From Blastocystis hominis (taxonomy: Eukaryota > Sar > Bigyra > Opalinata > Blastocystidae), in assembly GCF_000151665.1 (NCBI RefSeq), contig NW_013171827.1, positions 579,066 through 643,065 of the forward strand: a stretch of 64,000 bases of DNA, written 5' to 3'. The position numbers and the translations under genes are program-made. Shown piece after piece: positions 1 through 10,395 of the stretch (positions within the stretch are counted from its first letter, which is position 1; each line of letters begins with the position of its first letter). The notes under the pieces were generated by a model. It worked only from the letters and a program-made list of their open reading frames with translations. It searched no databases and had not been told where the DNA came from.

Positions 1-3000
1 CAACTCTCTGAAGTTGTGATAATCGAAAAATTGGACCTAGATAAAATCGAGCACATTGTTGGGGAGTGAGCACTGCCTCCTTCCTTCATCCATAGCAAAT
101 CAACCTATCTCCGTCTCTTATTCCACAACGTCAGCGATCTCATGGAAGTCCGTTCCGACATCCAGTACTTCGTGAAGAAAAACACCTCCTCCGATCTCGG
201 TGCCTCTCTCTCCGTCCCTTTATTCTAGTCATCGAGCCCGACGAATCTGACGATCTCTCTTCCGAAGACCCCACCAGCGCCATTCTCGACATCCGCGAGT
301 TCGACGTCCCCTACCTCGCTCGTGTCTGCATCGACCTCAATATCCGCGTGGGCTGCTGGTACGAAGTCGTTCCGGAACCCGCGGGAATCCGACTGCTCCG
401 GCAAGAGCACATCCTGACGCCGTCGAACCCGAAAGTGTTCGCGTTCGACATCGAGACGAGCAAAGCGCCGCTGAAATTCCCCGACGCGACGAAGGACGCG
501 ATCTACATGATCTCTATCATGATCGACGGGCAGGGCGTGCTGATTATCAACCGCGAAATCGTCAGCAAGGATATCAGCGACTTCGAGTAGAACCGGAGAA
601 ACGGGGAATGAGTGGTAGGTTCACGCCACATCCGGATTATAAAGGACCCTTCCATGTGTTCAACGAGCCCTCCGAAGAGCAGTTATTGCGTCGATTTTAC
701 GCGATTATCGAGGTGAGGTGTATAACGAGGTTATAACAAGACCGAAAAACCGAATATTTTTGTCACGTTCAACGGCGATTTCTTCGACTGGCCGTTCGTT
801 CGCGACCGCTCCCAGCTGTACGGAATCAACCTGCAAGAGGAGCTGGGGATCCGCGAGGTGAACGGTGAGTTCCGCGGGAGAGCGTCGGTGCATCTGGACG
901 CGTTCGCGTGGGTGAAGCGAGACAGTTATTTGCCGCACGGATCGCAGGGTTTGAAGGCGGTGACGAAGGCGAAGCTGGGGTTTGACCCGATCGAGATCAA
1001 CGCGGAGGATATGCTTCGGTTCGCGGTGGAAGACCCGTTCTATATGGCGTCGTATTCGGTGTCGGATGCGGTGTCGACGTATTATTTGTATATGAAATAT
1101 GTGCACTTGTTTATTTATTCGTTGTGTACGGTGCTGCCGTTGAATGCGGAGGACGTTCTGCGGAAGGGATCGGGAACGCTCTGCGAAATGCTGCTCATGG
1201 TAGAGTCGTTTAACAACGGTATTATTTACCCTAACAAACAAATCGAATCCCCTTTACGCTTTTTCGATGGTCATTTGCTCGAATCCGATTCCTACATTGG
1301 TGGAACCGTGGAATGTCTGGAGAGTGGAGTCTATCGAAACGACCTTCCCTCCGACTTCGCCATGGACGCTTCCGCTTTTGAGGAATTAATCGCGGCCGTC
1401 GATCAAATGCTCACCTTCAGCATCGAAATGGAGAACGGAGTGGGCGTTTCATAGGCGTTTCATTGTCTAGCTCCGTCGACACGACATTGCGAATTATGAC
1501 GAAATTCGGCAGAAACTTGTGTACATGTTAGAACTTCTTCGCGATCGCCCCACTCGTCGTGAAACGCCGGTCATTTATCACTTGGATGTGGGTGCGATGT
1601 ACCCGAATATTATTCTCTCGAACCGGCTTCAGCCCTCCGCGATCACGTGCAAGGAACGCTGTGCGAGCTGTCCGTATCGTAGCGAGGAGTCGAACTGTTT
1701 GCGAGCCATGGCGTGGCGATGGCGCGGCGAGTATTTCCCGCTCAAACGGCAAGAATTCGACCATCTGCGTAGCCAGTACCAGCTCGACAAGCCGCAGAAT
1801 GAGGAGGCGCTCCCCGCGGAACTGAAGCGGCGCGTGCGGGAGTACTGCCGAACGGTGTATGGGAAGCAGAAGGAGACGAAGATCGAGATGAGAGAGGCGT
1901 GGATTTGCCAGCGGGAGCATCCGTTCTATGTGAACACGATCAAGGCGTTCCGCGATCGGCGGTATGAGTGGGGATTGGGGCCGGAAATGAGGAGCAGGTA
2001 TAAGAAACTGACGAAAGTCGCGGTGAAGAAAGTGGCGGCGGCGAAGGAGCTCGGAGATATATCCTTTGATTGATTGATTGATGGGTGGATGGATGGATTA
2101 AATGGATGAATGGAAGGATGGGTTCCACGTTTTGGTTCCACGTTTTGATGGAAAGGGTGGGATGGTTGAGGATTGATAAGTTTTGGTTTATTGTTTCCAC
2201 GTTTCCACCCTTTTGTTTGTATTTCCATTTTTCTCAGTATGTTTCCACTCTTTTTTTCCCCGTTTTCCACCCATCAGTACCCACCAAACCATCCACTCAT
2301 TCATTCATTCATCGACCCATTCATTCATTCATTCATTCATTCATAAACCGTTTCGTTAACCGCACCCCGTGAAAATCGCGGAGGCCAAATCGCTCGTTCT
2401 TCTCTACGATTCGCTGCAGCTCGCTCACAAATGCATCCTCAACTCCTTCTACGGCTACGTTATGCGCAAAGGCGCGCGCTGGCGATCCATCCAGATGGCC
2501 GGCGTGACCACTCATCTGGGAGGCACCATCATCACGGTACCCCGTTTCCACGTTTCGCTGACGCGCGTAGGGCGCTCGGAAGTTGGTGGAGCGCGTGGGG
2601 CGTCCGCTGGAGCTGGACACGGACGGGATTTGGTGCATTCTGCCGCACAGTTTTCCGCAGTCGTTCAAATGGAAGACGAAGGACGGAAAGGAGTTTCCGA
2701 TGGCGTACCCGTGCACGATGCTGAACTACCAAGTGCACAAACTGTACACGAATCATCAGTATCAAACGGAAATCGATTCGGTGCATCATGTGTTCAATAC
2801 GCGATCCGAGAACTCGATCTTTTTCGAATTGGACGGACCGTATCGCGCCATGGTTTTGCCGGCTTCCACGGAGGAGGGACGGCTGTTAAAGAAGCGATAT
2901 GCCGTGTTTAATCTCGATGGCTCCATGGCCGAGTTGAAGGGATTCGAAATGAAACGCCGCGGGGAACTGCAGATCATCAAAATCTTCCAGACGCAGGTGT

Positions 3001-6000
3001 TCGAGCGCTTTTTGCTGGGCTCCAATTTGAAAGAATGCTACCAGGAAGTCGCCAAAATCGCCAATTACTGGCTGGACGTGCTCTTCCGAAAAGTAGAAAC
3101 GTGGAAACCGGTAGAGAGTAGGGGGAAGGACTGGAAGACGAGGAGTTGTTGGAGTTGATTTCGGAGTCGAAGTCGATGTCCCGCAAGATCGAAGAGTACG
3201 GCAAACAAAAATCGACGAGCCTCACCACAGCACGCCGATTGGCTGAATTTCTAGGCAATGAAATGATTCAAGTAGGTCGCTTTGCTCCCCCTTCAAGAGT
3301 TTTCTTTTTTTTAAATCTTTCTTTTAACTTTTAAAAAATCTTTGGTTTTGATTCTTTGGAGGGGGAGATGGAATTGTTTAACCAATAGTCTGCCGGTACC
3401 ACCTCCAATATGATCATCTCCCGCTTCCCCGCGGGACAGCCCGTCACCGAGCGGGCAATTCCGACGCCCATCTTCAACACGGAGTCCAAAATTCGGAACT
3501 ATTTTCTGCGGAAATGGTCGCACGACTCGTCGATCACCGACTTCGATATCCGCAATTTCATCGACTGGGACTACTACATCGACCGTTTCTCCAACACCAT
3601 CCAGAAGATTATCACCATCCCCGCGGGAATCCAGAACATCGACAACCCCATCGACCGCGTCAAGGAGCCTGATTGGCTGAAACGCCTCATGGAGCGAAAC
3701 CGCTCCTCCGCCAACCAGAGCAAAATCAGCGGCTTTTTTAGCGTCTCCAAAATCCCCGCGGGAGTGAAAACAGCCAAAAAAGCACCCATTGGGGAGAGTG
3801 AAAAACCGCGGGAGAGCGAAGCCGCGGAAATCGAATCTCCCAATGAAATCAATGAAATCAATGAAATCAAAGAAATCAATGAAACCGTGGAAACCGTGGA
3901 AACGGAGAAACCTCGGGCATCGGTGAAGCGGAACGCGGATTTTCCCGCGTGGCTGGCGGAAAGGAAACGCCAATGGCGTGAAAAAACGGGCGGATTTTCG
4001 TCAACGCGGTCGGAAGTTTCATCGAGCTCGGCGTCGAATTCCCGCGGGTATTACCAGATTCTGGAGATCGAGCCACCGACGAGCGGGAATGAGTCGTATT
4101 TCTGGGTGCTGAATCCCGCGGGGAAGCTGCAGAAACTGTCGGTGCAGGTGAATCACGTGCTGGTGGTGCACAGCGCGAATTCGATCGAAGACCCGCGGTT
4201 CCGGCCGGTGCAGCTGACGCTCCCCGTGGAAACGGAGGTTTCCCGCGGTTATCTCTACGAGCTGGAGGTGAAACCGCGGGAATTGAAGCGCACGTTGGAG
4301 GAATTCGATCGAAGTTCGCTGTCGAATTCGATCCTGGGCGTGTACCAGGCGAACGTTCCAATCGAATTCCGGGCGTTTCTCCGAACCGGGTGCGTGGCGA
4401 AACTGTCGCTACCGAGCTCTGCGATAACCACGGGAATCATGAAGCACGCGGTGAACCTGGGTCGCGACCCGCTGGAATTGTCCCGATTTCTGCCATTGGA
4501 GGCGGCGGACGCACCGTATCTCACGTTTTGGTTCGACCAATCCGCTGAGGCGTAGAAACGAAACTGCCAAATTCACGCGGATTTTTCTCTATGTCAATCT
4601 CCTCGACAAAAACCGCGGGTTGTGGGCCGTCTTCCGATTGGTCGATTCCAACCAGGAAAATCCCGCCGATTTCCGGAATTCCCGCCTCGACGTCCTCTTC
4701 GTCGAGCAGAATTCCGCGGGGAAACGCACCGACGACCGCGTCCCCTTCAAGTCCCTCCTCGCCCGGGAGTTTCACGCTCCATCCCCGCGGGAGAACGTGG
4801 TTACCGCGGAAATCCAGACGAGCTTCGAGGGCTGCATAACCGCGGTTAATCGCTATCTGGAGGCGTACGCGGCGTCGGCGCACGCGGTGACGCTGGTGCA
4901 CGCGCATTCGCCGTTCTCCCGCGGGGAACTGCGCGGCTGGCTGCGCGCGCTGAATGAATTCCCGCTGCTGAGCGAAACGCCCGGCTACGCGGAGGGTCAC
5001 GTGGGCGAGCTCACATGGCGGCGCGAACTCGCGGGGATCGCCATCCGGGCCTTCGCGGAGAGTTTCACCAGTTTCCACGATCGGATTCAGTGCGCTCGGT
5101 ATGCGCGGATCCCCGCGGGGAACGTGGCGAGCGACATGAGCACGCAGATCAACGACGTGCTGTTCGCGCGCTATTTAACCGCGAATAAGTGCATTCTGTG
5201 GTGCTCCCCGCGGGAAACCCCCGATTTTGGCGGCGTCTCGCTTCGCGGTTTGGGTGGGCGTTTCATGTTCGGAGGTTTTAAATGTGTAGATTGGGTGGGT
5301 TCGATTCCCGCGGTGAACGAGAGCGGGCTGGTGCGGAGCTTCGTGTTCGATGTGTCGGTGCACAACGTGGTGCTGAACGCGATCCGACAGTGCGACCAAC
5401 TGCAATGCTCGCTAGGAGGCGATGTGGTGAGCGCGGATGATCGCTGCGGTCACGTGTTCGAAGTACTGCGACTCTTCGTCGCGGGACTGTTACAGGATGT
5501 TGTCGCGGAACACAGTTCCATAGCGAACTTCGCGCTCATGCATCTTCATCGATGGCTGCTCTGCCGCCAGGCCCTCTGTTTCCACCCTTTGCTGCTCCGC
5601 GTCGTGCACCGCTTGACCAAAATCCTCCTTAATTCCGTACTCCACAAATCGCCTTTTTTTTGTTAATCTCATCCATAGATGTGTAACGAGATGAAACGCC
5701 TCGGCCTGCAAGTCATCTACGCCGACGAAACGCGCATGGTGCTCGCTACGCGCCGCTTCTCCCTCGAGGACAGTCGTCAATCCATGAGGTACGTTTTGCC
5801 ACACCGCGCTTTTCTCTCCGCTCCCCGCGGGACATCTGATTGGTAGTTTCATCCTGGACACGCTGAGCGCCAAGGAGGCGTTTCAGTTCGTTTCGCTGAC
5901 CCCGGAGAACGTTTTTGCTACGCTGCTCTGGCTCAATCCCAACAATTTCGAAGGCTTCCGCGTGTGGAGCGCCGATTTGCTCGACCAGCCCGCCGCTATC

Positions 6001-6958
6001 AAAGTAGTCCCGATTTCTGGAATTCCAGAAATAGGAGGAAATCGTGGAACGCTGGGCGCTGACCTCCATTCTCCCCGAAACACTGCGGAATTATTTCGAG
6101 GACGTCGTGGTCGCGCTCATCCAGCGACCCGTGGAAAACCGCGGGAAAGTCGTGCAGAAAATGGCGGGAAAACCCGTGCGGAACGAAGACATCGCGCAGC
6201 AGGAAGCGGAATTCGTGCGGAATCTGGTGCGGAACACAATTCATCCCGACTTGCTTCGCATGGTACACAATTCCAAAAAAAGTCCCGATTTTTGTCGTAG
6301 ATTTCGGAATTCAACTCGATGAATGTGGACGAATTGAAGGCGTTCCCGCGGGAATTGACCTCGTTATACCGGCTAACGACTCCAATCCTGGAACTGGTGA
6401 AACTCCTCTGCAAGGTGATCAGTCTGGATAAAACCGTGGAACAGGAGGCGGTGATCATCCGCCGCCAATTGCTTCGCAACCTCAAAGTGAAGGAATTCGC
6501 GGGGGAGGCGCAGTTTTCGGACCCGTTTCATTCGTTCGTGATCCCCGCGGTTGTGTGTCCGTACTGCAATTTCACGGTGAATTTGGACATTTGCAGCGAT
6601 CCGGAGTTGCAGGAGTCGGTTGGTTTTTTTGGCGGCAAATGAGGGGTAGGCGAAGATTCGGCCGTGGCGGTGCCGCGAATGCGACAGTCCGTATGACATG
6701 ATGAGCATCGAGATGGCGCTGATTGAGATGTGTGGACAGATGGTTTATGGGTATGCGACGCAGGACTTGAGCTGTAAAAAATGCCAGCAGATTCAGCGAA
6801 GCAATCTGGACATGTATTGCTCATGTAGTGGAAACTGGGGAAATAAGGAGATGCAAGCGGAGAAGGTGCGGGAGCTGATGAAGATTGTGAAGGAGAAGGC
6901 GGAGTTCCATGGCATGAAGTGGCTGAGTGAAACGTTGGAGCGATATGGCATAGAGTGA
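1..6958 (+). CDS. POLE: DNA polymerase epsilon catalytic subunit (5' end outside window)
   Basis: Leading-strand replicative polymerase with proofreading exonuclease. The window opens inside the N-terminal coding region. Frame continuity gives exons 1-65, 96-199, 229-586, 619-712, 741-1439, 1471-2058, 2366-2536, 2571-3092, 3122-3271, 3389-4524, 4556-5636, 5679-5788, 5847-6003, 6035-6262, 6301-6618 and 6650-6958. Visible motifs are Exo I ([14 protein letters not shown], near 445), Exo II ([10 protein letters not shown], near 770), a Cys cluster ([11 protein letters not shown], near 1650), Pol motif A (DVGAMYPNI, near 1585), motif B ([13 protein letters not shown], near 2445), motif C (LDTDGIWC, near 2612), the inactive second polymerase half, and the C-terminal zinc modules (CPYC, WRCREC, CKKC, CSC, 6550-6830). 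Introns are 28-42 nt except three: 58 nt, 117 nt, and a 307-nt AT-AC intron at 2059-2365. A further 42-nt in-frame intron may lie near 5250-5291. The gene is GC-rich with many CCGCGG sites. Identity is secure. Confidence 0.96.
2059..2365 (+). other. AT-AC (U12-type) intron in POLE
   Basis: The intron starts ATATCCTTT, a perfect match to the U12-type 5' splice consensus, directly after the codon for Asp in a conserved E-L-G-D. It ends in AC, with a branch-like TTTCGTTAAC at 2351-2360. Removing exactly 2059-2365 restores frame and gives 16 residues between GD and the LYDSLQ region, the same spacing I recall for animal POLE. No GT-AG choice does this. The interior is made of tetranucleotide tracts (TGAT, TGGA, ATTC). 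Confidence 0.82.
2067..2345 (+). repeat. Complementary tetranucleotide tracts inside the AT-AC intron
   Basis: The left part (2067-2135) is built from TGAT, TGGA and ATGG units. The right part (2262-2343) is built from CATT, CCAT and CCAC units, roughly the reverse complement, with a TTCCACGTTTTG doublet between. The two flanks could pair in RNA and draw the two splice sites together. Confidence 0.6.
6004..6034 (+). other. 31-nt POLE intron of the GGAATTCCAGAA family
   Basis: A GT-AG intron placed by frame (Ile-Lys before, Glu-Glu-Ile-Val after). Its 3' half carries TGGAATTCCAGAA, shared with introns in the SANT/U-box gene (24682-24711) and the TBC gene (29213-29242). Its CCCGATTT is shared with the RFC intron (50149-50180) and the next POLE intron (6263-6300). 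Confidence 0.8.
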
Positions 6959-7371
6959 ATGATTGTTGTTGTTGTATGAGAAAGGAAGAGGGAAGGTGTT
7001 CATAGTCTTACTAAAAATGGGATTTGTTGGAGTTTGTTGAAATAAGGACTGGGGTGATTCATGGGTGTGGTGAGATAAGATATAAAATTAAAAAATATAC
7101 ACTAAATATGTATGTATGCAACCATAGCAACCATCTCCATAATAAAAAAACTGCAATTCTTACACCGACTCCATCTACTGAAATGTTTCTTCCAATTTAA
7201 CACGATCTCCTTTGCACACCAACATTCATTTCGACTCTCCTATTCAATTCAAATGATGTTCCTCTTATCAAATCGAACACTTCTAACTGTCCCAAGGTTA
7301 TATTTTGGGATATTTGGGGACATTTTGCGCAATTGGTCCTTAATAACCATCTTTTAATCCTTTTTTTAGAG
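6959..7371. other. Intergenic: POLE 3' flank and cyclophilin 5' flank
   Basis: No convincing gene. POLE is followed by a GTTGTTGTTG tract rather than an exact TGTTTGTT. The rest is AT-rich with short unsupported ORFs. Confidence 0.6.
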
Positions 7372-8601
7372 ATGAACCATCTTCTTTGTACTGTGTTATT
7401 TTGTGTGTGTATTGCTTGCGTATGGCGTTTCTATGGTGTCTTAATGTAGGCGGCTGATTTTACCGAATTTGCTTATTTTGATATTACTATAGATGATAAA
7501 AATGCCGGAAGAATCATTATCGGCTTGTAGGCGCTGTATTGTGTGGCTAAGGTGTAGGTACGGTGATGTTGCTCCAATCACCGTAAGAAATTTTTTGGCT
7601 CTCTGCACTGGAGAGTACGGAATAGGTAAGATGGGAAAACCCCTTCATTTCAAAAACTCTGTGTTTCACCGGATAATTCCCGGGTTCATGATTCAAGGTG
7701 GTGATATCACTCGCGGCGACGGTCGAGGCGGCGAGAGTGTGTACGGTGATCATTTTGCGGACGAGACGTTTGCGATAAAGCACGATCGTCCAGGGATCGT
7801 GTCGATGGCCAATGCAGGCAAAGACACAAACGGATCCCAGTTCTTCATCACAGTCGTAGGCCGTACGACCATGATGTCAATGCATAGAGCGCCACTCCCT
7901 GGCTGGATGGTCATCACGTAGCGTTCGGCGCGGTGACGAAAGGAATGGATGTGGTGTCGGCGATCGAGGCGTGCGGAACGCGCAGCGGGAGCCCGACGGC
8001 GGTGGTTCGGATCGTGGATTGCGGCGTGTTGGCAAGCGATCAAACGGAAGATGAAAATGAAAGTGAAAATGAAAATGAAAATGAAAATGAAAATGAAAAT
8101 GAAAATGAAAATGAAAATGAAAATGAAAATGAAAATGAAAAGGAGAGAGAAGGAGAAGAGGATGAGGAAGGATTGAGTGTGCTGGAAGAGAAATTGATGG
8201 AGAAAGTGGAGAAGAGAGAGAGAGAATTGGGGATTCGTGGAAACGAAGAAGATGACGATGATGAAAATGAAAATGAAAATGAAAACGAACGAATTTTGAA
8301 TCATGAAAACATTAATTCACTCATTACGGATAACGACATTGAGAATGGGATCGAGCGTGATTTTGAACACTCCAATGCCCAGCAGGCTTTGGACGACGAT
8401 CCCATCGAGCGCGAGGCGGACCCTGCAAGCCACTCCGCGCATCTCCGTGGCCGCAGCGATCGCAGCGATCGCAGCGAGCAGCTGCAGCTCTCCGCGTTCG
8501 ACGATGTGGACGCAGAGGAAATCGAAGAAGCCGAGGAGAGCGACAATCGACGCAGCGCGCATCTTCGCGAAGAATCCAATCGCTTCGAGTTGTGTGTTTG
8601 A
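7372..8601 (+). CDS. Secreted cyclophilin-type peptidyl-prolyl isomerase with acidic repeat tail
   Basis: Catalyses cis-trans isomerisation of prolyl bonds. The start ATG is followed by a hydrophobic leader ([16 protein letters not shown]) typical of a signal peptide, suggesting the ER or secretory route. Introns are 7420-7449, 7527-7557 and 7853-7887. The cyclophilin fold is complete: [12 protein letters not shown], the catalytic [28 protein letters not shown], and a Trp in [12 protein letters not shown]. After the domain (about residue 190) comes a tail of about 180 residues starting with roughly fifteen Glu-Asn dipeptides encoded by GAAAAT repeats, then an acidic/Ser-rich region with short RSDRSDRS and HLR repeats. 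The tail is not part of the family core and its function is unknown. The end is convergent with the DnaJ gene, the two being nearly abutting. Confidence 0.9.
8047..8141 (+). repeat. (GAAAAT)n hexanucleotide repeat coding Glu-Asn
   Basis: About fifteen near-perfect GAAAAT units within the cyclophilin tail. A second short run lies at 8263-8283. Such arrays change length readily while staying in frame. Confidence 0.9.
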
Positions 8602-8614
8602 GAAAACAAACCAG

Positions 8615-10196
8615 AACCAAAACCACGGCACGCATTGAAATCGAGGAGAACTCGCTTCGCTGTGCAGGAAATCGGCTTCGCTCCACGCCAAGCCTGTCGA
8701 CTCTCCAATCATCTGCAATCTGCGCATCGCCTTGAACCGCAAAAACAGCTCCGTTTCTTCCCATTCTCCGTCTTCCTTGATCACTTCGCGGCTTTCTAGC
8801 TTCGCACGCAGATCATTCAGCTCCATCGCGGAAAATGCGGGCGGATAGCGGATTTGGATGTGGAGGAACAACGCTCCGCTCATCCCCGTGCTGCCGATCG
8901 GAATTCCCTTGCCCTGGATCGCGAGCTCCATGCCTGCTCATCAACCCAATACGAATTGGAGAAACCGTCGAAACTGGGAAGAGAGCGAGAATAAAAAAAA
9001 GTTTCGTTGGAAGGAAGCCGAAGCAACGCCGAGAACCCGAGAAACGATTCCTCAACCGAAATGGAAACGTTCGTGTGCAGATTCTACGCTAAAACGATGG
9101 GAAAACCGCGGTACATAGCCATCCACGGAGTAAAAAACGTGGGGCAGCACACGCAGCTTTACAAAAACGTCGCCTCTTCGCCGTAAAAACTGTTCGTTTC
9201 CCTGTGTTTCATTGTTGTTTTTTTAAATTGTACAACGCCGCGAAAGGAAATTTCGTAGTCGCTTCGAATCCCTCCATTCATGTTGACTTCCACAAAGTCT
9301 TCTATTATTTTTATCTACATCGAATTTTATTTTCTGCGTGTTTTTTACGCCGCTGCCGCCGCAGTGAGAACACGAAAACTCGCTGTTGGGAAGATGGCCA
9401 CTTCCGCCACAGACGGAGCATACAGTAGAGTAGGAATATCCGATTTCGCGAGAAATCACTGTGCAATATTCGCGAAGACCCGTACCGTTGCAATAAGGAC
9501 AGACATGAACATGTTCCGGAGTGGAGACTCCTGTGCCACGGCAGTGTGGACAGATGGATGTGCGGTTAAAATAGAGCGTTTGGGAGCGAATTCCTTCATA
9601 GAGGGAAGAGAGAGGGATGGGAAGAGTCAACATAATGGCTGGCGCTTTGGCCAATAAGCGCGGCTTAAAAGTGGCTTCAAATCGGTAATACTAGGAATCA
9701 TCCAACCATTCTATGAAGACTGGAGAGAAGGAGTGAAAAGAAAATGGCTGGTTTGTGTATTGCTTTGTTTGCTCCTTCTCTTGCTCCGACTAGATAAAAT
9801 CGAAAATATAGAATAAACCTCTTCCCCACCCAAATCATAAGTTCGCTTCTTGTCGGGATCTGAAAGAGTTTCATAGGCTTTTACAATCTGAACCATGTAA
9901 GGAAAGAATAGAAATAGCCACTTCCATAAAACGATTTACATCTTCCTCTGTGGGATTCCGTAGTTTATCAGGATGAAGGGTTAAGGACAGCTAGACGATA
10001 ATACCAATTCGTTTGTTCTCACCTTATAGTAAGCTTTCTTGATTTCCTTCAATTCCGCGAGTGGACTCACTCCCAAAATCTATTGATAATTCCAAAGGTC
10101 ACACTTTCTCACTTCATAGTACGATTTTGCTAAAACTATGTAGAATAGGAGTATATCCACAAATAAAATAGAGAAGAGTGTGAATTGTCCTCTCAT
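8615..10196 (-). CDS. DnaJ (Hsp40) co-chaperone with N-terminal hydrophobic leader
   Basis: Stimulates Hsp70 ATPase and delivers clients, probably in the ER. Reading minus, the start at 10196 gives MRGQFTLFSILFVDILLFY, a signal or anchor segment. A J domain follows: LGVSPLAELKEIKKAYYK, then HPDK, then IVKAYETLSDPDKKRTYDLGG, split by 31-34-nt introns. A short linker and intron lead to the zinc region (CPHCRGTG, CPYCNGTG, CSVCGGSG, CSHCGGSG, about 9555-9360). The client-binding domain follows (GDVFVKLRVLPHVFYSVDG, then LHTNVSISVEESFLGFSA, then IQGKGIPIG and FLHIQIRYPP). Junctions near 9330 and 8950 do not resolve into standard introns and may use very short introns. The 3' end is uncertain: the frame runs into the cyclophilin 3' end and a GGTTTGTT variant at 8604-8611, so a poly(A)-made stop is possible. 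Confidence 0.85.
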
Positions 10197-10265
10197 GGTA
10201 ACATCTCTTTGGAATTGCCTGCTTGGTTTGCATATTATGTATGATAAATGATGAATCGAAGTGAA

Positions 10266-10337
10266 GGCCTGCTGGTCTAGTGGTATGATTCTCGCTTAGG
10301 GTGCGAGAGGTCACGGGTTCGATTCCCGTGTAGGCCC
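10266..10337 (+). tRNA. tRNA-Pro (anticodon AGG)
   Basis: A 72-nt cloverleaf. The acceptor GGCCTGC pairs with GTAGGCC, with discriminator C. The D region is TGGTCTAGTGG, the anticodon stem-loop CTCGC-TTAGGGT-GCGAG reads AGG, and the T arm is CACGGGTTCGATTCCCGTG. No intron. A T run follows, as expected for Pol III termination. It sits between the DnaJ start and the end of the MOCOS-like fusion gene. Confidence 0.96.
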
Positions 10338-10395
10338 TTTTTTCCCTATTTTTTCTATTTGCGATTATAAACAAACAAACAAATAAACAAACAAC

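Noticed and set aside
8041-8141. GAAAAT array considered as CRISPR or satellite
   Set aside because: It is an in-frame coding microsatellite with no spacers.
10114-10374. 86-codon minus frame over tRNA-Pro
   Set aside because: Overlaps the tRNA and the DnaJ leader in the wrong frame; the in-frame ATG at 10196 gives the DnaJ start.
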